Source of the DNA: Candidatus Planktophila sp.
Lineage (GTDB): Bacteria > Actinomycetota > Actinomycetes > Nanopelagicales > Nanopelagicaceae
Length of the DNA: 5,251 nt
Reading direction: 5' to 3'
Assembly: GCA_024641555.1 (NCBI GenBank)
Contig: JAHECV010000024.1
Span: forward strand, 1-5,251
Shown piece after piece: positions 1 to 5,155 of the stretch. The translations under genes and the position numbers were made by a program. Position 1 is the first letter of the stretch; the number at the start of each line of letters is the position of its first letter. The notes beneath the pieces are model-generated. The model did no database searches. It was given only the letters and a program-made list of their open reading frames with translations, and was not told the DNA's origin.

Positions 1-20
1 TTGCGAATAGGGCTCGTCAC
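1..20 (-). CDS. Possible 5' end of a divergent gene (partial, leaderless GTG start)
   Basis: On the minus strand a GTG at 20-18 opens a frame reading V-T-S-P-I-R before the window ends. It lies 7 nt downstream of TAACCT (33-28 on the minus strand), the geometry of a leaderless actinobacterial start, and closely resembles the upstream region of the phosphatase gene at 4154. Only six codons are visible, so the product cannot be identified. In some actinobacteria a metH-type methionine synthase lies near PAC2 and mshC, which makes metH a guess from gene order only. The alternative is that these bases belong to the 3' end of an upstream plus-strand gene: plus frame 1 is open from the edge to a TAA at 37-39. 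Confidence 0.3.
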
Positions 21-27
21 TTGCCAG

Positions 28-33
28 AGGTTA
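28..33 (-). promoter_or_regulatory. Putative -10 hexamer TAACCT of a divergent leaderless gene
   Basis: The minus strand reads TTACGGTAACCT, then 7 nt, then GTG at 20. TAACCT fits the TANNNT -10 consensus, and the spacing would put the transcription start at or next to the start codon. I see no convincing -35. The same element with one extra base (TTACGGATAACCT) precedes the phosphatase start at 4154, which is the main support for it. Confidence 0.35.
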
Positions 34-37
34 CCGT

Positions 38-44
38 AAGGTGG
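38..44 (+). promoter_or_regulatory. Ribosome binding site AAGGTGG that decides the PAC2 start
   Basis: AAGGTGG lies 5 nt upstream of the GTG at 50. The identical heptamer, also 5 nt from its start codon, precedes the aldo/keto reductase ATG at 4205. If the upstream in-frame GTG at 41 were the start, it would sit inside this Shine-Dalgarno-like sequence. The match supports GTG 50 as the translation start. Confidence 0.6.
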
Positions 45-49
45 TCGAT

Positions 50-934
50 GTGGAGATTCATAAGATACCTGCGCTTCGTTCACCGATTATGGTTCTCGCC
101 TTCTCGGGTTGGAATGATGCAGCCGAAGCAGCAACCGGTGCTGTATCTCACCTTTTAGGTATTTGGAGCGAATCCACTGATATCCAAGCGCCACAAGAGT
201 TCGAGTTAATACCTGAACTCATCGCCGATGTTGATTCTGAAGAGTTTTATGACTTCCAAGTTAATCGTCCCATGATTGAGATAGATGGCTCATCAATTCG
301 ATCTTTAATTTGGCCCGGCGCGCAAATCTTTGGCTTAGCAACGCCGCAATTTGAAAATGATTTCGTCATTGTTCGCGGCGTAGAGCCATCTATGAAATGG
401 CGAACCTTCACTCATCAGTTGCTAGATCTTGCTGATGACTTAGAAGTTTCCACAGTCATCACCTTGGGATCAATGTTGGCTGATGCTCCGCATAGTCGTC
501 CAATCACGGTGACTGGTTCCGGTGCACATCCCGATATCGCAACCCGTCTAGGAGTTGAAGTTAGTCGCTACGAAGGTCCAACTGGAATTCTCGGAGTAAT
601 TCAAGATGCCTGTTTACGTCGGGGAATTGACGCCATTTCACTTTGGGCGGCCGTGCCACATTATGCAAGCAGCTCTCCCTCACCGAAGGCGACGCTGGCC
701 CTAATAAACGCCTTAGAAAATTTTTTAGATATCGATCTGCCACTCGGCGAACTACTTGTTCACGCGCAAGAATGGGAGAAGGAAGTCGATGAACTCACCC
801 AGGAAGATAGTGAGATTGGCGAATATGTAAAAGCCTTGGAAGAAAGTAAAGATAGCGCAGCATTTTCTGATGTCTCAGGCGATGAAATTGCGCGAGAGTT
901 AGAACGTTTCTTACGTAGGCAAGAAGGTAACTAG
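50..934 (+). CDS. PAC2 family protein (proteasome assembly chaperone 2 fold)
   Basis: This is a cytosolic protein of about 294 residues in the actinobacterial PAC2 family, named for similarity to the eukaryotic proteasome assembly chaperone 2. The bacterial role is not settled. Family landmarks in order are FSGWNDA (about 18-24), the EPSMKWRTF block (112-120), LGSMLADAPHSRP (139-151), YEGPTGILGVI (174-184) and SLWAAVPHYASSSPSPKA (197-214). The tail from about residue 236 is acidic and predicted helical, as is usual here. I chose GTG at 50 over in-frame GTG 41: AAGGTGG lies 5 nt upstream, and the N-terminus MEIHKIPALRSP then lines up with family members, which begin near a short E-x-x-x-(I/L)PxL block. 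The gene converges on mshC and shares four bases with it. In Streptomyces coelicolor the gene beside mshC (SCO1662) is, as I recall, parJ, a ParA modulator; orthology was not checked. Family call secure, function uncertain. Confidence 0.9.
   Translation: MEIHKIPALRSPIMVLAFSGWNDAAEAATGAVSHLLGIWSESTDIQAPQEFELIPELIADVDSEEFYDFQVNRPMIEIDGSSIRSLIWPGAQIFGLATPQFENDFVIVRGVEPSMKWRTFTHQLLDLADDLEVSTVITLGSMLADAPHSRPITVTGSGAHPDIATRLGVEVSRYEGPTGILGVIQDACLRRGIDAISLWAAVPHYASSSPSPKATLALINALENFLDIDLPLGELLVHAQEWEKEVDELTQEDSEIGEYVKALEESKDSAAFSDVSGDEIARELERFLRRQEGN
931..934. other. CTAG palindrome shared by two convergent stop codons
   Basis: The plus-strand PAC2 stop TAG (932-934) and the minus-strand mshC stop TAG (933-931) overlap within the self-complementary tetramer CTAG. 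Both reading frames therefore end on the same four bases, with no room for an intergenic terminator. Confidence 0.95.
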
Positions 935-2172
935 AAAGCGATACCGAGCAAGGTATCGATCGCGCGCGATAGTTCACCCGCACTTCCACCAATTTTGCCC
1001 GAATTCGTATCTTCCAACCAATTTCTTAACTCCGCGATCGCCCCAGGTGTATCAAGATCATTTGCCAAACATCTTGCTAGCTCATCAATCGTTCCATCGG
1101 TGGGTGCGACTTCACTTCGGGACAGTGCAATTCGCAGATCATTTAGGAGCGATTCAGCTAGGACTAGGTCACCCTCAACCCACATATGATCGCTACGATA
1201 ATGATGGCTTAGCAAGGCAAGTCGAATGGCCATCGCATCTCTACCTTCTTTAAGCAGATTAGAAACAAGTACTAAATTGCCCTTCGATTTACTCATCTTT
1301 TCACCATCAAGACCGATCATCCCTGCGTGAACATAATGTGAAGCAAATTCTCGACCATTGATCATCTTCGATTGTGCAGCGGACATCTCGTGATGAGGGA
1401 AGATCAAATCACTTCCACCACCTTGGATATCTACAGACGTCTGGCTATCACTATCTATCTCTAAGTAATTAAGTGCGATTGCACAACATTCGATATGCCA
1501 ACCTGGCCGTCCGACGCCGAAATCGCTCTCCCAACCAGGTTCGCCAGGTCTTTGAGCCAGCCACAAGAGCGCATCTAGTGGATCTTTCTTTCCTGATCTA
1601 TTTGGGTCTCCCCCACGTTCGGCGAAGATTTTCAACATATCAGAATCGGTTAAATTTGAGCGACGCCCGAAATCTTTATCGCTTCGAACTCCGAAGTAAA
1701 GATCTTCATCAATCTTGTAGACAGATCCAGATGCAGCTAGCGCTTTGATCGCATCTATTACCTGCGGAATGGCCTCAACCGCACCTATGTAATGATCTGG
1801 AGGAATAACATGCAACGCGACCATATCGGATTTAAAAAGTTCGATTTGTGAATGAGCCAAATCTCTCCAGTCAACACCATCTCGAATTGCTCGTTCCAGC
1901 AATGGATCATCAACATCAGTTATATTTTCTACGAATTTCACTTGCGCACCGGTTGCCCGCAGATAACGATTTACCAAATCGAAGGCTAGATAAGTGTTGG
2001 CATGGCCAAGATGCGTTGCATCGTACGGTGTAATTCCGCAGACATACATGCGATAAATGGTTTTGAGTGGCAGAACTTTGATCGCAGCGGTCGCACTATC
2101 GTGTAACGCCAGTGGGGTTAATGAAAATCGCGCATCAAGAGGTGGGATATATAGATCTGACCAGGCCTTCAT
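931..2172 (-). CDS. mshC: Cysteine:1-D-myo-inositol 2-amino-2-deoxy-alpha-D-glucopyranoside ligase (mycothiol ligase)
   Basis: MshC activates cysteine with ATP and joins it to GlcN-inositol, the step before acetylation by MshD in mycothiol synthesis; it is cytosolic. The 413-residue protein has the class I cysteinyl-tRNA-synthetase-like fold but the shorter MshC length (about 410, versus 460 or more for CysRS). Visible motifs are MYVCGITPYDATHLGHA (42-58), containing zinc ligand C45 and the HIGH-type HLGH (54-57); WHIEC (225-229) with ligand C229; GGGSDLIFPHHE (251-262) with ligand H260; and EKMSKSKGN (291-299). The ITPYDATHLGHA sequence and the MKAW start are typical of MshC rather than CysRS. 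Compared with the M. smegmatis spacing as I remember it (C231 to H256), the second and third ligands are six residues further apart. ATG 2172 is used; an ATG at 2180 runs into a stop after three codons. Last gene of the operon, 9 bp after the kinase-like gene. Confidence 0.96.
   Translation of the reverse strand: MKAWSDLYIPPLDARFSLTPLALHDSATAAIKVLPLKTIYRMYVCGITPYDATHLGHANTYLAFDLVNRYLRATGAQVKFVENITDVDDPLLERAIRDGVDWRDLAHSQIELFKSDMVALHVIPPDHYIGAVEAIPQVIDAIKALAASGSVYKIDEDLYFGVRSDKDFGRRSNLTDSDMLKIFAERGGDPNRSGKKDPLDALLWLAQRPGEPGWESDFGVGRPGWHIECCAIALNYLEIDSDSQTSVDIQGGGSDLIFPHHEMSAAQSKMINGREFASHYVHAGMIGLDGEKMSKSKGNLVLVSNLLKEGRDAMAIRLALLSHHYRSDHMWVEGDLVLAESLLNDLRIALSRSEVAPTDGTIDELARCLANDLDTPGAIAELRNWLEDTNSGKIGGSAGELSRAIDTLLGIAF
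939..958 (-). terminator. Inverted repeat at the mshC 3' end, possible weak terminator
   Basis: CGATACC (939-945) and GGTATCG (952-958) form a perfect 7-bp stem with a 6-nt loop. On the minus strand it lies inside the last codons of mshC and is followed by CTTTCTAGTT, a short T-rich stretch, so it could act as an inefficient intrinsic terminator for the operon. On the plus strand it starts 4 nt after the PAC2 stop, but what follows is GC-rich with no T tract. The stem is short and only moderately GC-rich, so this is tentative. Confidence 0.3.
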
Positions 2173-2181
2173 AGCGCCATC

Positions 2182-2910
2182 TTAGAACGGTGGCCAAGGA
2201 ACTGCTGGCCAATCTGGATTGGGTTCAGGAAATGACTTATCCGAGAGTGCGCGCGCTATGCGATCTAGCGCAGCGTTTAACTCAGCTTCTTCAATCAAGC
2301 CGAGTACAACATCGCGTTTTTCAGTCCCAATCAAAAGCGCTGCTAGTTGCAGAGTTTCCAACTCATGATCTGTGAAAGGTTGACTCGCCCACTGCCAGAG
2401 AACGGTTCGCAATTTATCTTCTTCATGAAAGGTAACCCCGTGATCGCATCCAAAGACTCGACCATCAGGTGTTGGGATTAAGTGACCAATTTTGCGATCT
2501 GTGTTATTGGTTATCAAATCTAAAAGCGCAATTTTACGAAGTTCAGGATGATCTTGCTTGAAAAAATCCATTAGATCGATGCTCTCATCTATATCGATCC
2601 AGAGTTGCACCATCCCAGTTCCATATGGACCATCCCTAAGGACTGTTGGTGGTACTAAATGCAAGCCGAGCCAATGACTAATCAGAAAAGTTAGATACTC
2701 CCGATTTGCCAGAGTTCCATCGGGAAAATCCCATAAGGGTTTCTCCCCGGCGATCGGTTTATAGATGCAAGTAAGGGTTCGATCTTTGACTTGGCAAGAG
2801 GCGTAAAGAGTGGCATTCGATGCATCAACCAATCGGCCAGATATAGAGAGAGAACCTTGGCTTAAATCGCGTAAGAAATTTTCAATCTCAAGCGCATCGA
2901 TCTGGCTCAT
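2182..2910 (-). CDS. SCO1664 family protein, PI3/4-kinase-like fold (putative kinase)
   Basis: This 242-residue cytosolic protein belongs to an actinobacterial family (SCO1664/TIGR03843 type) with distant similarity to phosphatidylinositol 3-/4-kinases. The substrate is unknown. Kinase-like landmarks are C-I-Y-K-P (48-52), whose K51 is a likely ATP-binding lysine; E71 in ANREYLTFL (68-76); the hinge-like GMVQLWID (99-106); a catalytic-loop-like stretch DLITNNTDRKIGH (131-143) with N136, D138 and H143; and the metal-binding candidate FGCDHGVTFH (153-162) with D156. All elements expected of an active enzyme seem present. The C-terminus is proline and tryptophan rich (NPDWPAVPWPPF), as in relatives. 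Its ATG overlaps the DUF3090 stop in an ATGA arrangement, indicating translational coupling. A protein or small-molecule kinase is equally possible; lipid kinase activity should not be assumed. Confidence 0.88.
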   Translation of the reverse strand: MSQIDALEIENFLRDLSQGSLSISGRLVDASNATLYASCQVKDRTLTCIYKPIAGEKPLWDFPDGTLANREYLTFLISHWLGLHLVPPTVLRDGPYGTGMVQLWIDIDESIDLMDFFKQDHPELRKIALLDLITNNTDRKIGHLIPTPDGRVFGCDHGVTFHEEDKLRTVLWQWASQPFTDHELETLQLAALLIGTEKRDVVLGLIEEAELNAALDRIARALSDKSFPEPNPDWPAVPWPPF

Positions 2911-3455
2911 CTTCTATACCCATTGGCGCGCGGACAGAGATGACCGCTGGGATCGATCGGGCCACCACAAAATGGACAAGGTGCTCTACCCGCTCCGACG
3001 ACTGCAAAGGCACGTTTAGCAAAACTTTCGGCATAGCCCAATGGAATTAACACCCGCAAAATATCTTGGCTTTCCGAGATCTCTAATAACGCCTCTTCAT
3101 CCTCTGGAGATTGACCATCGGCTATTGCTTGTAAATCTATTTCAATCAACTTGCGATCGGAGATGTAGGCCAGGCCAATAACTCCAACCCGAAACTCTTC
3201 ATCTATAGGCGTTTCCAAGGGTTGCTCGTCGCGAACAACACGATCGAAGATCGTTAGCGGTTCGGAGTTTCGTATCTCGCGAAGTATCTGTTGTATGCGA
3301 TCAGCCAGTGCTGCAACCTGCGCCTTTTCTAAGGAGACCGAGATCATCCTTGCACCAGTTCGAGCCTGCAGGAAGAAGGTTCTTTCCCCGGGAATTCCAA
3401 CGGTGCCAACTACGAAACGCTCAGCCGGATCAAAGAGAAAAATTTGTCCGCTCAT
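2907..3455 (-). CDS. DUF3090 family protein with C-terminal zinc-ribbon-like motif
   Basis: This 182-residue protein is the DUF3090/TIGR03847 member of the conserved actinobacterial trio; no biochemical function is known to me. The N-terminal part begins FDPAERFVVGTVG (8-20), then RTFFLQAR (25-32) and SLEKAQVAALADRI (41-54), all family hallmarks. The middle contains a beta-rich segment (FRVGVIGLAYI, 88-98) followed by an acidic stretch (114-129). The C-terminus CPFCGGPIDPSGHLCPRANG carries C160, C163, H172 and C174, a plausible single zinc site. There is no signal peptide or membrane segment. ATG 3455 lies 3 bp after the phosphatase stop; GGACGGG about 12 nt upstream is a weak ribosome binding site candidate. 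The stop overlaps the kinase-like gene start. A scaffold or substrate-binding partner for the kinase/phosphatase pair is possible but purely inferred. Confidence 0.92.
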   Translation of the reverse strand: MSGQIFLFDPAERFVVGTVGIPGERTFFLQARTGARMISVSLEKAQVAALADRIQQILREIRNSEPLTIFDRVVRDEQPLETPIDEEFRVGVIGLAYISDRKLIEIDLQAIADGQSPEDEEALLEISESQDILRVLIPLGYAESFAKRAFAVVGAGRAPCPFCGGPIDPSGHLCPRANGYRR

Positions 3456-3458
3456 CGG

Positions 3459-4154
3459 TTAATTTTCCCGTCCTGATCCGCCGCCAACCAGAGCTTTTAA
3501 ACTCTTTGCTTTCTTCGATTTCGCTAAGAATGAAGCGACTTCAGAAGCGGTGTTATTCATAGTTAATACCCGAAAATCAGTACCATTGAAATCAAGGATC
3601 GATATTGAGGCGGGATCGATAACGATCTTTTGGAAATGGTCTAAATGTGTTCCAAGAACGCTGGCAAGGATCGCTTTAATTACATCACCATGACTTACTA
3701 AGACCTTGACGTCAGATCCGGGCAAATGAGCGACGCGATTTAGAGCTCGCATCGCTCTTGCCTGTACGTCAAGCAGCCCTTCTCCCCCAGGGAAATACAT
3801 GGCGCTGGGCGTATCTTGCACAATTTTCCACGCCTTATCTTTTGAGAGAGTTGATAACTTCTTTCCGGTCCACTTTCCGTAATCGACTTCAATTAAATCT
3901 TCATCTTTTTCAATACTAATGTGTTTGAGTTCGGCGCCGGAGAACCGATCAATTAAAGGCTTTACCGTCTCTGCGCATCTCTCCATCGGACTTATTCGTA
4001 TCGCCGAGAAGGTGACGCCAGTTAAGCGATCAGCAAGTTCAAGTGATTGCCTGACTCCATCTTTGGAGAGCGCGATAGCCGGAGTTCTTCCCGCAAGAAC
4101 TCCTGCCGCATTTGCGACAGAGTGAGCATGGCGGAGTAAAACTATCCGTGTCAT
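3459..4154 (-). CDS. Histidine phosphatase / probable phosphomutase, MSMEG_4193 family
   Basis: This 231-residue cytosolic enzyme belongs to the histidine phosphatase (phosphoglycerate mutase-like) superfamily, in the MSMEG_4193 subgroup found with the DUF3090 and SCO1664-type genes. Catalytic residues are visible: R8 and phospho-acceptor H9 in LLRHAHS (6-12), R59 in SPMERCAET (55-63), the likely acid E89 in LIEVDYGKWTG (87-97), and H155 in VLVSHGDVIKA (151-161). The core motif is RHA rather than RHG, which occurs in other members of the superfamily. The C-terminal tail is lysine-rich and then glycine-rich (VGGGSG), like relatives. Whether it is a phosphatase or a mutase cannot be told from sequence. 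It is the first gene of the minus-strand operon. ATG 4154 is supported by the immediate MTRIVLLRHA start and by a leaderless-type -10 six bases upstream; no Shine-Dalgarno is evident. Confidence 0.93.
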   Translation of the reverse strand: MTRIVLLRHAHSVANAAGVLAGRTPAIALSKDGVRQSLELADRLTGVTFSAIRISPMERCAETVKPLIDRFSGAELKHISIEKDEDLIEVDYGKWTGKKLSTLSKDKAWKIVQDTPSAMYFPGGEGLLDVQARAMRALNRVAHLPGSDVKVLVSHGDVIKAILASVLGTHLDHFQKIVIDPASISILDFNGTDFRVLTMNNTASEVASFLAKSKKAKSLKALVGGGSGREN

Positions 4155-4160
4155 GTTGGA

Positions 4161-4166
4161 AGGTTA
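4161..4166 (-). promoter_or_regulatory. Putative leaderless -10 (TAACCT) of the phosphatase-DUF3090-kinase-mshC operon
   Basis: The minus strand reads TTACGGATAACCT, six bases, then ATG at 4154. A TANNNT hexamer at this distance puts transcription initiation at or next to the A of ATG, the usual layout of leaderless actinobacterial transcripts. No good -35 is visible (AAGACG at the expected distance). It resembles the element at 28-39. Confidence 0.45.
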
Positions 4167-4170
4167 TCCG

Positions 4171-4176
4171 TAATTT
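4171..4176 (+). promoter_or_regulatory. Possible -10 (TAATTT) for the aldo/keto reductase gene
   Basis: TAATTT matches TANNNT and would start a transcript near 4183, leaving a leader of about 20 nt that contains the AAGGTGG ribosome binding site. I see no clear -35 at the expected distance, so this is weak and rests mainly on the need for a promoter in this 50-bp divergent gap. Confidence 0.25.
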
Positions 4177-4192
4177 TCATTTGCGTCTTGCT

Positions 4193-4199
4193 AAGGTGG
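4193..4199 (+). promoter_or_regulatory. Ribosome binding site AAGGTGG of the aldo/keto reductase
   Basis: AAGGTGG lies 5 nt before ATG 4205, the same sequence and spacing as upstream of the PAC2 GTG at 50. It favours ATG 4205 over the further upstream in-frame starts at 4112 and 4196. Confidence 0.65.
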
Positions 4200-4204
4200 C
4201 CGCC

Positions 4205-5155
4205 ATGGAACTCCGCCGCGCAGGTAAATCTGGTCTCTTACTTTCGCGCCTCGGCCTTGGAACAATGACGTGGGGCCGAGATACAGATACCCATGAAGCA
4301 GCTGATCAAGCCCGAGCTTTCATTGAAGCCGGCGGTAACTATCTGGACTGCGCCAGCCATTATGGCGATGGCGATGCTGAGCGCGTCATCGGCGGACTCG
4401 TCGGAACGCTTTTCAAGCGCGAAGATGTGATCATCGCAACCAAAGCAGGTTCGTCATATATTGATGGTTATCTAACGACCGATAATTCACGTACTGCTCT
4501 AATGAGTTCACTTGATAAGTCGCTAACCCGACTCGGAACCAGTTATGTCGATATTTGGTTTATCCAAAATTGGGATATCAATACACCGTTAGATGATGCT
4601 CTTTCCGCACTCGACTGGGCATACTCATCTGGGCGTGCCCGTTATGTTGGCATTTCAAATTTCAACGGCTGGCAGAGCGCGCGCGCCATTTCGCTTCAAG
4701 AATCTAATAGCGCAAAGGCTCCCGTGGCCGTGATGCAGAACGAATTCTCTCTCTTAAATAGAGGCCCGGAGCGGGATGCGCTGCAATGTGCTGCGGCTTT
4801 AGAAACCGGATTCATCGCGTGGTCACCAATGGGACGTGGAGTTCTTACCGGAAAATACCGCAACGGAATTCCGGCAGATTCGCGCGCAGCAACTCCACAT
4901 TTTGCGCCATTTATAGAGCCATATCTCAACGAAAGATCGCGGCGAATTGTCGAAGCGGTTTCTGTCGCAGCGCAGGGACTCGGCTATTCACCACTAGAAG
5001 TCGCCCTTGCTTGGGTTCGCGACTTTCCTGGAGTAACGAGTTCAGTAGTGGGCGCGCGTACTGGAGCACAGCTGCAGGGAATATTGGCGAGTGAAGAGAT
5101 AGCCCTTCCTGACTTAGTGAGGAACGCGTTAAACGAAGTTTCAGCAGCTCTCTAA
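4205..5155 (+). CDS. Aldo/keto reductase family protein with Gln in place of the catalytic His
   Basis: This 316-residue cytosolic protein is of the NADPH-dependent aldo/keto reductase (TIM barrel) superfamily; the substrate is unknown. Landmarks are LGLGTMTWG (16-24), NYLDCASHYGDG (45-56) with D48 and Y53 of the tetrad, IATKAG (77-82) with K80, GRARYVGISNFNGWQ (143-157), MQNEFSLLNR (177-186), GFIAWSPMGRGVLTGKYR (202-219) and SSVVGARTGAQL (279-290) in the cofactor region. The fourth tetrad residue, normally His in a D-L-W-x-x-H-x-W-D block, is Gln121 (DIWFIQNWD, codon CAA). Start ATG 4205 is supported by its ribosome binding site and by family alignment (MELRRAGKSGL); a longer frame from 4112 would run antisense into the phosphatase start. 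The 3' end overlaps the convergent peptidase by 15 bp. It may still bind cofactor and turn over slowly, or act on unusual substrates. Confidence 0.92.
   Translation: MELRRAGKSGLLLSRLGLGTMTWGRDTDTHEAADQARAFIEAGGNYLDCASHYGDGDAERVIGGLVGTLFKREDVIIATKAGSSYIDGYLTTDNSRTALMSSLDKSLTRLGTSYVDIWFIQNWDINTPLDDALSALDWAYSSGRARYVGISNFNGWQSARAISLQESNSAKAPVAVMQNEFSLLNRGPERDALQCAAALETGFIAWSPMGRGVLTGKYRNGIPADSRAATPHFAPFIEPYLNERSRRIVEAVSVAAQGLGYSPLEVALAWVRDFPGVTSSVVGARTGAQLQGILASEEIALPDLVRNALNEVSAAL

Noticed and set aside
41..49. GTG 41 as the PAC2 start
   Set aside because: It falls within the AAGGTGG ribosome binding site and adds three residues not expected from the family; GTG 50 has good spacing and a better N-terminus.
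795..992. Minus-strand open frame of 65 codons across the PAC2/mshC junction
   Set aside because: It overlaps two well-supported genes in another frame and shows no recognisable motif.
1473..1748. Plus-strand open frame of 91 codons inside mshC
   Set aside because: Antisense shadow of conserved mshC motifs; its composition is what complementing mshC would give.
931..2172. Cysteinyl-tRNA synthetase instead of MshC
   Set aside because: The length of 413, the ITPYDATHLGHA motif, the MKAW N-terminus and the actinobacterial neighbourhood all indicate MshC; the longer CysRS C-terminal anticodon-binding region is missing.
2950..2960. GGATCGATCGG as a specific regulator site
   Set aside because: It lies in the Cys-rich coding end of DUF3090 and is explained by the general GATC richness of the operon.
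4112..4204. N-terminal extension of the aldo/keto reductase from ATG 4112
   Set aside because: The extension runs antisense through the phosphatase start and promoter, has no family similarity, and ATG 4205 has its own ribosome binding site.
4696..4929. Minus-strand open frame of 77 codons inside the aldo/keto reductase
   Set aside because: Antisense to a conserved coding region, with no recognisable motif and no plausible start context.
5131..5141. AAAC-GAA-GTTT inverted repeat as a terminator
   Set aside because: A 4-bp AT-rich stem with a 3-nt loop and no T tract is too weak, and lies in coding sequence.
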